A DNA stretch of 64,000 nucleotides from Euzebya pacifica (GCF_003344865.1 NZ_CP031165.1:1679910-1743909); one strand, 5' to 3'. Counted from the stretch's first letter, positions 35,737 to 44,228 are shown. The notes: a model not told the origin generated them from the sequence alone. Numbers and translations are program-made.

Positions 35737-36378
35737 TCAGTAGACCGGAAAGACGGGCTCGGCCCGTTCGGCGCGAGTGAGTGCGCGGATGACGGCGAGG
35801 TCGCCGTGCCGCGCCCGGGCGGTCCGTGTCAGCAGGTCCACCAGGACGTCAACGACGGTGGCGTCCGGCGTAACCGTGACGCCCACGCTGCAGGCGACGT
35901 CATCGGCATGGATCACGACCTCGCACAACCGGCTGCTGGCGAAGTCACCAACGCGCATCGCGAACGGCCATGCCGGCCGGAGGTCGAGCACGTCCCTCTC
36001 GTCAAGGGTGGGCGCATGGCCGGCGAGGCGGGAGACGTCGCCGTTCAAGCGCACACAGATCACGTCCGGACCCTTCCCGGCGCGCGCGTTGGCGTGGGCG
36101 ACCATCGCCTCGTTGTCCGCGTCAGGCAGCTGGCCGACCACCGTGGGGTAGTGCTCGCCCGGCACCAGCCGGACGGCTGGGTCGTGGAGACGTGGCCCGT
36201 CGAGGAGCTTGGCGAACCAGGCCAGTCCCACCTGGATGTGCGCGACGAGTCCGCCAACCGTGAAGGGCGGGCAGGCCGATGCCTTGTCCCAGGACGACGG
36301 CACGGCGGGGTCGTCCAGCAGGGCTCGTAGCGACCCACAGGCGGTGAGGAGGTGGGGGAGGATCGGTTCGTCGGTCAT
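35737..36378 (-). CDS. MDMPI/DinB-fold protein (maleylpyruvate isomerase family)
   Basis: A 213-residue cytoplasmic protein. The N-terminal region has CPPFTVGGLVAHIQVGLAWFAKLL with the helix histidine used for metal binding in the DinB/mycothiol-dependent maleylpyruvate isomerase fold, and CEVVIHADDVACSVG gives the second H-x3-D-type site. These proteins usually carry out mycothiol-dependent reactions or bind metal; the actual reaction cannot be told. The ATG at 36378 starts MTDEPILPH. Its stop is three bases from that of the opposing SARP gene. Confidence 0.75.
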   Translation of the reverse strand: MTDEPILPHLLTACGSLRALLDDPAVPSSWDKASACPPFTVGGLVAHIQVGLAWFAKLLDGPRLHDPAVRLVPGEHYPTVVGQLPDADNEAMVAHANARAGKGPDVICVRLNGDVSRLAGHAPTLDERDVLDLRPAWPFAMRVGDFASSRLCEVVIHADDVACSVGVTVTPDATVVDVLVDLLTRTARARHGDLAVIRALTRAERAEPVFPVY

Positions 36379-36553
36379 GACGGCATCATCTCGCGACTGG
36401 CGCAACGCCTGCTGGGTCGATCTCATGTCGACGTCGGCGTGGTGGCGTTGAGCGAACCGCCCAGCGCCCGTCAAGCGGGCCAGCGCATGGTGGCCCCAGC
36501 CCGGACAGGCCGAACGACGAGTGTCGGCCGTCCTCGACAGGAAGGGGCACGCC

Positions 36554-36988
36554 ATGGCAGTTGTCGATGAATCGATCACGATCAACCGGCCGGTGGAGGA
36601 GGTTTTCGCGTTCCGCGTTGACCCGGACAACGCGGCGCTCATCAACTCCTCGGTCGTCGAGATGAGGTCGGACCCGCCGGGCAAGGGCGCCCGGGCCCAC
36701 GCGACGCTCAGGGTCCTGGGCCGCACCTTCGACGTCGAGCTCGAGACGGCGGAGTACGACGAGAACGAACGGGTCGTCCTGCGGACCATCACCGCACCCA
36801 TGGCGGTCGAGGCCACCTACACCTACGAGGCGGTCAGCGGTGGAACCCGCTTCACCATCCACCAGGAGATCGAGGACGTGCCGGGGTTCTGGGGCAACCT
36901 CGCCATTTCGGTCGTGACCAAGATGTACACCCACAAGGTTCGTGCGGACATGAAGTCCACCAAGGACCTCCTCGAGTCGCAGTCGTGA
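36554..36988 (+). CDS. SRPBCC-family protein (START/Bet v1-like)
   Basis: A 144-residue cytoplasmic protein with the helix-grip fold: ESITINRPVEEVFAFRVDPDN at the start (polyketide cyclase/dehydrase type), beta strands ARAHATLRVLGRTFDVELE, and a closing C-terminal helix. Members bind hydrophobic ligands or act as toxin-like or cyclase proteins; no specific role can be given. GGAAGGGG lies seven bases before the ATG. It is divergent from the MDMPI-fold gene across 175 bases. Confidence 0.75.
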   Translation: MAVVDESITINRPVEEVFAFRVDPDNAALINSSVVEMRSDPPGKGARAHATLRVLGRTFDVELETAEYDENERVVLRTITAPMAVEATYTYEAVSGGTRFTIHQEIEDVPGFWGNLAISVVTKMYTHKVRADMKSTKDLLESQS

Positions 36989-37021
36989 AGTCCGGCATCA
37001 CCTGTCCCCAGGCTGAGCTGG

Positions 37022-37085
37022 TCAGCGGCTGATGACCGCCTCGATCGCTACTCGGCCAGCCGGGTCCTGGCCGATCTCGATGTCG
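37022..37085 (-). pseudogene. Possible relic of an SDR gene 3' end
   Basis: The minus strand here reads AIEAVISR then TGA, matching the AIEAIISR-stop at the end of the SDR gene at 24376, with similar bases around it. It ends where similarity to the DUF222 upstream region starts. The match is short and may be chance. Confidence 0.25.
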
Positions 37086-37146
37086 CACCCCCAGTGTTGA
37101 ATTGCTCTTGAAGATCAATCGTTTCGACGGCGAGAGGGTGGTCGTG

Positions 37147-38620
37147 GTGGCTCAGACGGCAGCGGTGAGGGAGCCGGTGGTGGAGGGGGTGCCCCTGTCA
37201 GCGAGGAGGTGGCCGCCCACGAGGCGCGGGTCGAGCGGCTCGTCGACGAGCTGACGGGGCTGTTCTCTACCTTGTCGGCCGGTGAGGCACGCTTCGTGGC
37301 GCTCGTCGGCGAGTTCGACGAGCTGGGTGGCTGGGCGGACGGGCAGACGCGGACGTGCGCCCATTGGTTGAACTGGAAGCTTGGGATCGCGATGCCGGCG
37401 GCCCGCGAGCGGGTGCGGGTGGCCAGGGCCCTGCGCGAGCTGCCGAGGTTGGCCGGCGCGTTCGGGGAGGGACGGCTGTCGTACAGCAAGGTCCGGGCGG
37501 TCACGCGGGTGGCGACGCAGGCGACCGAGGAGACGCTGCTCGGGTTCGCGTTGTACGCCACCGCGGCGCAGCTCGAGCGGATCTGCCGGACCTGGCGACA
37601 GGTCCGCGCCGCCGGCGAGCCGGACGCCGAGCTCCGACAGCGCGCGACACAGCGGTTCGACGTCGTCCTCACCGACGACGGGATGATGGACGTGGCTGCG
37701 TCACTGCCGACCGATGTGGGGGTCGTGGTCGCGCAGGCGCTGGCGAAGGCGTCGACGCAGCTGTTCGCCGACAGGGGACCGGAGGGGGAGGGGGAGGAGC
37801 GTCGGATCGAGGCGCTGCGGGTGATCTGCGAGTCGTTCCTCGCGGGCGGATCGTCGGGGACGTCGTCCGCCGACATCTGGCAGGTCGTGGTCTCCACCAG
37901 CGCCGACGCGCTCGCACGGGCCGCCGAGCAGGACGGACGGTGCGAGGGGCGCGGGCCGTCCGAGGCCGATGGACCGGACGACGGGGACCGGACGACGGAC
38001 GACGAGGCCTTGCACGTGGCTGACCACGGCCTCGGCCAGGTCGAGGACGGGCCGGTGCTGGCACGGTCGGTGCTGTCCCGGGTGGCGTGCGACGCCGTCC
38101 TCGTCGGGATGGTGCTGGGCCGGCGCGGTGGCGGTGGCAACGACGAACCGGTCGGTATCGGCAGGCGTCGTCGAACCATTCCCGGCTGGTCCATCAGCGT
38201 GATGCGGGATGCCAGTTCCCCGGATGCGCCAACACCAAGTGGACCGACGTGCACCACATCATTCACTGGGCGGCCGGGGGGCGGACGGACCTGAATAACC
38301 TCATCCGGTTGTGCCGGTTCCACCACACGAGCGTCCACCGGTTCGGGATCGGCATCGGGCAGTCCTTGACCGATCGGTCGTGGGTCTTCGCCACGGCGGA
38401 TGGCCACGTGATCGAACCGCCCACGTTGGCCGGTTCGGCGGACACGCTCGAGCCCGGCGTCGGGCTCGGGCTGTGGGAGGGTGATCCGGCCCGGATGAGC
38501 CACATCATCGACGCGCTGGTGCTCGCGATGGCCGAGCATGGCCCGGCAGACGCGCCAGATGTTTCCGCGGAAACACCTGACGGCGGACTGACCGTCATGG
38601 GCCCAGGTTCGACGATGTAA
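37147..38620 (+). pseudogene. DUF222/HNH gene, second copy, broken by two frameshifts
   Basis: Copy of the gene at 22843. Relative to it, one base is lost before the shared GTCAGCGAG (near 37190), moving the original start (GTG 37147) out of frame, and 13 bases are lost in the segment before the HNH domain (near 38188), so the frame ends early at 38294. The HNH part continues in another frame to 38620 with CQFPGCANTKWTDVHHIIHW and CRFHHTSVH intact. A GTG at 37209 could still yield the DUF222 half alone (361 residues). Upstream sequence from about 37082 also resembles that of copy 1. Confidence 0.85.
37197..38114 (+). repeat. Near-identical 918-bp repeat, copy 2
   Basis: Gap-free match to 22894-23811. 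Downstream of 38114 the two genes remain homologous but diverge clearly, including the whole HNH region. Confidence 0.9.
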
Positions 38621-38691
38621 CACACACGGCAGGAATCCTGGGCGGGACGTCCAAGCCCCACGGAGACCAGACCGATCCCGAGGGCCCCCCT

Positions 38692-40451
38692 TTGTCACGT
38701 TCGAGCCTGCGTCTTCTCATCCTCCTAGCCGTCGTCGTATCGCTGATGCCGGGTGCTCCCACATGGGCGAGCAACGGACCGGACCTCCCCGACGATCCCT
38801 ACCTGGACCAGCAGTACGGACTCGAGCTGCACCGGGTTGCCGGCGCCTGGTCAACGGCCGATGGGTCCGGGTGACGGTGGCGGTGATCGACACTGGGGTG
38901 GACCTTGATCACCCGGACCTGTCGGCCAACGTCGTGCAGGGTACGAACTTCGTGGGATGCCCCGAGGAGGTGGATGGCTGCGGCAGCGGGGACTGGCAGG
39001 ACGGGCGCGATGGTCACGAAGCCGGCAGCGACCACGGCACTCATGTCGCCGGCATCATCGCGGCGACGGCCAACAACGGCATCGGCGTGGCTGGTGTCGC
39101 GCCCGGGGCCACGATCCTCCCCATCCGCGTGATAGATGACAGCGGCAGCACGAACGCGACCACCATTCGCCAAGCGATAACGTGGGCCGCCGACAACGGG
39201 GCCGACGTGATCAACATGTCGATCGCCGGTCGTCCGGTGATCGACTACGAGACGTTCTCGCGCGAGTTCGCCCACGCCCGCGCCAACGACGTCCTCGTCA
39301 TCGCCGGGACTGGCAACGACTCGGCCGCTCCGTGCGCCTCACCGGCCATGGACACCGGTGCGGTGTGCGTGGCCAGCGTGGATCGGCGGGGCTTCCGGCC
39401 GTCACACACCAACACCGCGATCCAGCCAGAGATGCACTCCCTGGTCGGCGCCGGCGGAGGGGACGGCGACCTTCTGTCCATCGCTGACAACGACTGGTGC
39501 GGGGAGGCGGTGCTCTCGACCGTGCCGGTGGAGCAACCGCTCGTGGCGCGGTGCGATCGGCCGGCCAACGCCGGCTACACCGAGTTCAGCGGCACTTCCA
39601 TGGCGTCGCCCCACGTGGCGGGTGTGGCCGCGCTGGTCCGTTCCGCCGGCTGCTCGGCCGACGAGACCCTGGAGCTTCTGGAGACAACCGCCTACAGCCC
39701 GATCGACGACGTCCGTGAGGGCTGGGACCCCAGCTACGGCCACGGGATCGCCGATGCGACCGCTGCGGTCGCGGCAGCCATGGACGTGTGCACCGGCCCC
39801 GTCACCGGCCAGCCGCTGCTGGACCCGGCGTCGCCATGCGCGACCGCGGTCAACCATGACCTGTCCCGCGGAGTTCCTGAGTCCTGGTCGACCCACGTGG
39901 CCGCGAACCCGACCGGATCGAGCACTTGGGCCGCCGACGTCGATGAGCGGGACCGCGCCGGATTGTGGACCGACGCAAGCGTGGAGGGCGTCAAGGACGA
40001 CCTGCTGACCTCGGCCACCTACCTCGTCGGCCCCGAGTCGCTGTTGACCTTCGACCACCGCTTCGCCTTCGCTCGCGATTCGGACCCGACGATGAACCAC
40101 GATGGGGGTGTGCTGGAGATCCAGGCCGACGGCGGCGACTGGGCCCCGGTCCCTGAATCGGCCTACCGACGCGGGGGCCCCAATGGCAGGCTGCGTGGGG
40201 CCGACACCAGCGACACGCCCGCGGCAGGCAGCGTTGGCTGGACCGCCACCGACGGCGGATACCAACATGCCCTGCTCGACATCCGGCAGGAGTGGATCGA
40301 CCTGTCAGCCTGGGACGGTCAGGAGGTGCGGTTCCGCTGGCGCCTGTCGCTCGGGACGCTGCCCACCGGCGAGATCTTCTACCCGGGTATGTACTGGTGG
40401 CTGTACGACGTCAACCTCTCCGGCCTGCCCATCCCTGACTGCGAGCCGTGA
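38692..40451 (+). pseudogene. Secreted subtilisin-like serine protease (S8) with a frameshift
   Basis: Exported serine protease of about 586 residues if the frame is restored. A TTG start at 38692 (GAGGG six bases upstream) opens a signal peptide (RLLILLAVVVSLMPGAPTWA) and a short segment PDDPYLDQQYGLELHRVAGAW, then the frame meets TGA at 38872 in GGGTCCGGGTGACGG. One extra G there would join GSG to VTVAVIDTGVDLDHPDL, which carries the catalytic Asp. The rest is intact: DHGTHVAGIIAA (His), SGTSMASPHVAG (Ser), and a C-terminal beta-rich domain of about 220 residues. A sequencing slip, a true mutation, or programmed frameshifting are all possible. Confidence 0.85.
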
Positions 40452-40507
40452 CTTCGCCCAGGGCGTTGGGCCCGGAGCGCAACCCGCACGAGTGCAGCTC
40501 AGCGACA

Positions 40508-40562
40508 TGCGCGAGGCGGGACTTGAACCCGCACACCCGTGAGGGCACTGGGACCTAAACCC
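40508..40562. repeat. Distal attachment site: 55-bp direct repeat of tRNA-Leu 3' half
   Basis: Perfect 55-bp copy of 45600-45654 in the same orientation. It covers the anticodon arm through the 3' end of tRNA-Leu, but the 5' half of the tRNA is missing, so it is not a gene. It marks the far end of the integrated element. Confidence 0.92.
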
Positions 40563-40663
40563 GATCTGAGGGGTGTCGCGTGGATCCGTTGCGTGCCGCG
40601 ACGTGCCGCTGACCTGCGGTTTCTTGGAACGGCATTGCCAGTGGTGACGCCCAGATTCTTTCG

Positions 40664-40695
40664 CTGTCACATCTTTCGTGACAGATCCGTGACAG
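40664..40695. promoter_or_regulatory. Candidate integrase arm-type sites, distal end
   Basis: Three copies of GTGACAG: one inverted at 40664-40670, and two direct at 40678-40684 and 40689-40695. The direct pair with its 11-bp period recurs near the other end at 45520-45537. Confidence 0.5.
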
Positions 40696-40705
40696 GAAAC
40701 GGGGT

Positions 40706-41113
40706 TCAGCCGAGGTGGTCGAGCGCCTCGTGGACCGACCAGACGGCAACCGGCGGATCCGCCAGCTCCAGGAGGTCATTGTCGCCGGTGACGAGCGCAT
40801 CGGCGTCGGCAGCGATGGCGAGGGCGAGCAGGAAGTCGTCCTTCGGGTCGCGGACGAGGGCGCGAGGGTCGACCGGGTCGGGCAGCATGATCGCGCGGTC
40901 GTCGATGATGTCGAGCAACCGGCTTGCCTCTTCTTGGTCGATGAAGCGGGCCATTCGCTCGCGACCGAAGACGTCGCGGATCTCCTCGATCACCTGTTGG
41001 CACATCACGAGGTCGAACCGATCGGTTTCCTGCCAGGCATCGATCAAGCGGGCTGGGGCGCCGAATGCGATGACCGAGCTGATGAACAGGTTCGTGTCGA
41101 TGACGAGTCGCAC
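40706..41113 (-). CDS. PIN-domain ribonuclease toxin
   Basis: A 135-residue putative toxin with a PIN nuclease fold (COG1569-like). Acidic metal ligands are placed as expected: RLVIDTNLFISS (first Asp), VIEEIRDVF (Glu), and PKDDFLLALAIAADADALVTGD (two further Asp). Such enzymes cleave RNA and stop growth when their antitoxin is lost. GTG at 41113 directly abuts the stop of the antitoxin-like gene (TGAGTG), so the pair is translated together. It is the gene nearest the distal attachment site. Confidence 0.88.
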   Translation of the reverse strand: MRLVIDTNLFISSVIAFGAPARLIDAWQETDRFDLVMCQQVIEEIRDVFGRERMARFIDQEEASRLLDIIDDRAIMLPDPVDPRALVRDPKDDFLLALAIAADADALVTGDNDLLELADPPVAVWSVHEALDHLG

Positions 41114-41461
41114 TCAGCCGCGCTTCGCTCTTTGCTCGGCACGGTGTGCCCGGACCTCTTCAACGGCGAGCTGCATCGCTTCCTCCTCGGTCAGTCCCGA
41201 CCGCGTCCGGATGTTGTCCAGCATCTCCGCGATGTCGGCGTTGAACTGCTCCCAAGCAGCCTGCTTGGAGATCCCGAGGGCTTCACCGATCTCGGCCCAG
41301 GAGTGCCCTTCCTTCCGGGCCGTTGCAACGGCATCGCGCCGCCACTCCGAGATCTGCTTCGCCGACGTCCCTATCGAAGCGAGCACTCCAAGGGGGCCGT
41401 CTGCCTTGCTGGCGACGGAGACGGTGGTCCCGTCGTCATCGTGGGTGAGGACCGTGCTCAT
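41114..41461 (-). CDS. HTH-containing antitoxin-like protein for the PIN toxin
   Basis: A 115-residue small protein upstream of, and abutting, the PIN toxin gene, the standard order for antitoxin then toxin. The central part (GHSWAEIGEALGISKQAAWEQF) is a helix-turn-helix, and the acidic/basic C-terminal helix (LTEEEAMQLAVEEVRAHRAE) could cover the toxin. The ATG at 41461 has a TAGACT box seven bases upstream, so the pair likely has its own promoter and self-represses. Function is inferred from context. Confidence 0.75.
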   Translation of the reverse strand: MSTVLTHDDDGTTVSVASKADGPLGVLASIGTSAKQISEWRRDAVATARKEGHSWAEIGEALGISKQAAWEQFNADIAEMLDNIRTRSGLTEEEAMQLAVEEVRAHRAEQRAKRG

Positions 41462-41468
41462 GCCGTCA

Positions 41469-41474
41469 AGTCTA
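41469..41474 (-). promoter_or_regulatory. Candidate -10 box (TAGACT) of the HTH/PIN pair
   Basis: On the minus strand TAGACT ends seven bases before the ATG at 41461. No ribosome site intervenes, suggesting a leaderless transcript. Confidence 0.4.
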
Positions 41475-41627
41475 CCTGACGGCCGTGGTGTTGTGGAGGA
41501 CAACTGCTCCATCGGGAAGGGCCCCGGGCTGCCGCCGCTCCCCAGACTTTCCAAGCTGCGTGAAGGAACTGGGGGGGGCGTCGAAGACCGTCATCGACAG
41601 TCCCCTCTGCCCAGGAGCAACCAACCA

Positions 41628-42305
41628 ATGCACCGTCCTCTGCTCGCACTGCTGACCCTGGTCCTCGCGCTCTTGGGGGCTCCCGCGGGAGCGGCCTCCG
41701 ACACGACGACGATTTCCGACCCGTGCGGCGGCACGCCAATCGGCACCAGCGCCGTCGCCCCCGGGCAGGACGTCTGCACGGTCTCGATGACAACGCTGCA
41801 AGCCGGCGTCGACGAGGTCACGGGCGAGCCGCTGACGACCATCCTCGCGGTCACGATGGAGCTCGCCGGGGACCCGCAGGAACTGCCCAGCGCCTTCCTG
41901 ACCGTCTGGTCGGCCGGGGACTGCGGCTTCATCCCCTACCAGACCGACAACGGCGGGCTCGCGGAGTCGGGGTCGCTGTCCGTCCACTGCGGCGAGGCGA
42001 CAAGACGATGCCTCCCTCGCAACCTCCTCTGCGACGTGACCTACGAGTTCGAGGCCGAATACCCGGTCGACATCACGTTCGGTCCCAACACGGTCACCTG
42101 GACGATCACCTTCGATGGCGAGCTCGGCGCGGCCTTCAGCGAGCTGCACCGAGAGGGGTCGCCCCTGGGCTTCGGTGGCATCACCACCGCCGGCCCGTCG
42201 TGGGCCTTCGACACGCCGCTGGCCACGTTCGCGTGCAGCACCGATGGCGGCTGCGTGGAGCCGGTGGGTGACTTCGTCGTCGGTGGCGCGACCCACCATG
42301 TGTGA
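41628..42305 (+). CDS. Secreted cysteine-containing protein of unknown function
   Basis: A 225-residue exported protein inside the integrated element. The ATG at 41628 opens a clean Sec signal (PLLALLTLVLALLGAPAGAA). The mature part has eight or so cysteines (DPCGGT, QDVCTVS, GDCGF, VHCGEATRRCLPRNLLCD, FACSTDGGCV), likely disulfide-bonded, and is beta-rich (TVTWTITFDGELG). No family is recognised. It is the only cargo gene that is not obviously part of a toxin-antitoxin pair; a surface or defence role is speculation. Confidence 0.7.
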   Translation: MHRPLLALLTLVLALLGAPAGAASDTTTISDPCGGTPIGTSAVAPGQDVCTVSMTTLQAGVDEVTGEPLTTILAVTMELAGDPQELPSAFLTVWSAGDCGFIPYQTDNGGLAESGSLSVHCGEATRRCLPRNLLCDVTYEFEAEYPVDITFGPNTVTWTITFDGELGAAFSELHREGSPLGFGGITTAGPSWAFDTPLATFACSTDGGCVEPVGDFVVGGATHHV

Positions 42306-42319
42306 GGAGGGCAACGAGC

Positions 42320-42344
42320 CCGCCACTGCAGCTCGCGGTGGCGG
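42320..42344 (+). terminator. Hairpin after the secreted-protein gene
   Basis: CCGCCAC and GTGGCGG form a 7-bp perfect stem with an 11-base loop, 15 bases after the stop at 42305. It separates this gene from the Phd/RelE operon. Confidence 0.5.
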
Positions 42345-42390
42345 TCTGGCGCTCGACATCTCGTAGGCCGTATCGGGCACAGCAGCCAAT

Positions 42391-42410
42391 GTGTACGTGA
42401 TTGTGTACAC
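42391..42410 (+). promoter_or_regulatory. YefM/Phd-like autoregulatory operator
   Basis: Two GTGTAC elements at 42391-42396 and 42403-42408, 12 bp centre to centre, the second within the palindrome GTGTACAC. The TGTACA core and spacing resemble the E. coli yefM operator, and the site lies eight bases before the antitoxin ATG. Confidence 0.65.
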
Positions 42411-42417
42411 TTCTGCT

Positions 42418-42699
42418 ATGTCGAAGACTGTCCCCGTCCGGGAGTTCCGCCAGCAGTTGGCCGAACTCCTCGATGAGGTGGCTGACCGCCGCGAGCACGT
42501 CACCGTGACCCGTCACGGCCGCCCCGCGGCGGTGCTGATCCCAGTCGCCGAATATGACGCACTGGAGGAGACGGCCGACATCTTGTCTGACGACAGCATG
42601 CTCGATGCGATCCAACGAGGACTTGCCGATCTGGCCGCGGATGACATGGTGCCGCTGGAGGACGTCCGAGCCGAGCTCGCCGCGAAGCACCACGAGTAG
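42418..42699 (+). CDS. Phd/YefM-family antitoxin
   Basis: A 93-residue antitoxin and probable self-repressor. MSKTVPVREFRQQLAELLDEV is the typical Phd/YefM DNA-binding start, followed by VTVTRHGRPAAVLIPVAEYDALEET; the acidic C-terminal half should wrap the toxin. The ATG at 42418 is preferred over a frame opening at 42391, which would place the operator inside the gene. The toxin gene begins on the next base after its stop codon. Confidence 0.92.
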   Translation: MSKTVPVREFRQQLAELLDEVADRREHVTVTRHGRPAAVLIPVAEYDALEETADILSDDSMLDAIQRGLADLAADDMVPLEDVRAELAAKHHE

Positions 42700-42960
42700 A
42701 TGCCCCGGGTCGTACTGGCCCGCTCCGCGCGGGATGCGCTGCTGGCGCTCGACCACCTGTTGGCAGAGGCGATCCTCAACGCACTTGCCGTGCTCGGGCG
42801 CGACCCCGATGTGGGGCACCGGCTCCGGGGCCGGCTCACGGGACTCCGCTCGTATCGGGTCGGCGCGTACCGGATCATCTACGAGCTGCGTCAAGACGCA
42901 ACGGTCCGCGTGCTTGCGATCCGCCACCGTGGTCAGGCCTGGGAGACGGCTTCTCGCTGA
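42700..42960 (+). CDS. RelE/ParE-family toxin
   Basis: An 86-residue toxin, probably a ribosome-dependent mRNA nuclease of the RelE/YoeB kind. LARSARDALLALDHLL, LRGRLTGLRSYRVGAYRIIYELR and VRVLAIRHRGQAW match the RelE/ParE fold, with basic residues in the centre and near the C-terminus. It starts directly after the antitoxin stop (TAGATG), so the two are co-translated. A GC-rich inverted repeat follows at 43120. Confidence 0.9.
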   Translation: MPRVVLARSARDALLALDHLLAEAILNALAVLGRDPDVGHRLRGRLTGLRSYRVGAYRIIYELRQDATVRVLAIRHRGQAWETASR

Positions 42961-43119
42961 TCGTCTTCGGTCTCGCCCTGGGTGCCGTGTGGAGCCAAGC
43001 GCCAAGGAGCCGTCGGTCCTCGCTCGGTCTCGATGCACATGTCGGCGAGATCATCGAGCGAACAGCGTCACAGGCGCTCAACGACAGCACACAGACTTGC
43101 ACTTCGCCGAGTGACACAA

Positions 43120-43151
43120 CCTATGGGAGCCCCTCGGGCGGCCCCCATGGG
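43120..43151. terminator. Imperfect inverted repeat between two TA modules
   Basis: CCTATGGG and CCCATGGG pair with one G-T mismatch around a GC-rich loop, in the 236-base gap between the RelE-type toxin and the next gene. It may end the Phd/RelE transcript. Nothing else is recognised in this gap. Confidence 0.3.
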
Positions 43152-43196
43152 ACGATGCGCCTCGCTGCATGGTCCCCGCGACTACCATCCGAGGTG

Positions 43197-43547
43197 ATGA
43201 GCGACGGCCCCGTTCTGCGCAAGGACGTCTCTCCGGAGATTCCGGAGGACGTTGACGACGCGCGGCTAGGGAAGGCGAGCGGGATCCTGACGCTGCCGCT
43301 GAGTGTGGCGTGGAGCGATGTCGATCGGCGCTATGACCTCGATGATCGCTACGACCGGGCGCGGGTCTACGAGCAGGTGCTGGCGGAGGGGACGGCCGAG
43401 GACGTGCGGCGGTTCATCCACGTCGATGATGTGATCGATCTCTGGGACGACCTCTGGCTGCCCGCTGCGGTGGAGTTGGCGTGGGCCCGATGGCTCCTAC
43501 AGCATCGCGGGGTCACCCTCGCGGTCCGCCATCCGCGGGCAGGGTGA
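43197..43547 (+). CDS. Unknown protein preceding AbiEii-type toxin, possible antitoxin
   Basis: A 116-residue acidic protein with no family recognised. It is rich in Asp and Trp (SVAWSDVDRRYDLDDRYDRA, VDDVIDLWDDLWLPAAVELAW), predicted mostly helical. It ends 16 bases before the nucleotidyltransferase gene on the same strand, the position an antitoxin normally takes. A TACCAT box eight bases before the ATG at 43197 may drive both. Lack of an obvious DNA-binding motif distinguishes it from AbiEi. Confidence 0.6.
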   Translation: MSDGPVLRKDVSPEIPEDVDDARLGKASGILTLPLSVAWSDVDRRYDLDDRYDRARVYEQVLAEGTAEDVRRFIHVDDVIDLWDDLWLPAAVELAWARWLLQHRGVTLAVRHPRAG

Positions 43548-43563
43548 TCCCAAGGGGTCGTCG

Positions 43564-44220
43564 GTGGGCCTGAGTCCGTTCCAGGAGCGGCTGGCGGTGA
43601 TGATCGCGAGCCTCCCGGCCGCGGATGGATTTGCGCTCGCCGGTGGCTCGGGTCTTGCGGCTCACGGGTTGCTCGAGCGTCGCACGCGAGACCTCGACTA
43701 CTTCGGTCGCCCGGTCGACGCCGACAGGGTTCAGGCGCTGGCCGCCGCCATCGCCACCACATGCGATGACCTAGGGCTTACAGTCACCCGCGAGCGGGAT
43801 GGCGGCACCTTCGTCCGGCTCGTGGTGGCCGGTGCTGAGGAGGCATGCGAGGTGGACGTCGCGGTTGACTACCGCCATCTCGACGTCGTCGCGACGCCCT
43901 ACGGTCCTGCCCTCGACGTCGAGGAGCTCGCGGCCAACAAGGTCCTCGCGATCTTCGACCGGGCGGCGCCACGCGACTACGTGGACCTCGCCAGCCTCGT
44001 CCACCGGGTGCCGGTGAGGGAGGCGATCGAGCTGGCACAGCAGAAGGACCCGGGGTTGGACCTTCAGGTCCTCGATGCCGCGCTCGAACGCGTGACGAGG
44101 ATCAGGGCGCAGGACCTCGGCCTGTCAGAGGGCGCGCGGGAGGAGCTTCTTGATGAGGTGGGCCGCTGGCGCGGCATCGTGACCCAGCTCCAACGGCCGG
44201 GTCCAGAGTTCGGTCTGTGA
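43564..44220 (+). CDS. AbiEii-family nucleotidyltransferase toxin
   Basis: A 218-residue nucleotidyltransferase-like protein. The GTG start opens MGLSPFQERLAVMIASL; the active-site region is FALAGGSGLAAHGLL then RRTRDLDYF (GS..DxD), EVDVAVDYRH gives the third acidic residue, and LAANKVLAIFDRAAPRDYVDL is the Lys/Asp region conserved in AbiEii. Related toxins transfer nucleotides to tRNA or other targets to stop growth and abort phage infection. It follows the unknown small gene by 16 bases and ends just before the opposing integrase gene. Confidence 0.88.
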   Translation: MGLSPFQERLAVMIASLPAADGFALAGGSGLAAHGLLERRTRDLDYFGRPVDADRVQALAAAIATTCDDLGLTVTRERDGGTFVRLVVAGAEEACEVDVAVDYRHLDVVATPYGPALDVEELAANKVLAIFDRAAPRDYVDLASLVHRVPVREAIELAQQKDPGLDLQVLDAALERVTRIRAQDLGLSEGAREELLDEVGRWRGIVTQLQRPGPEFGL

Positions 44221-44228
44221 CCCGGCCG

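Noticed and set aside
40508-40562. Considered as a second tRNA-Leu gene
   Set aside because: Only the 3' half of the tRNA is present; the acceptor and D-arm 5' half are missing, so it is an attachment-site repeat.
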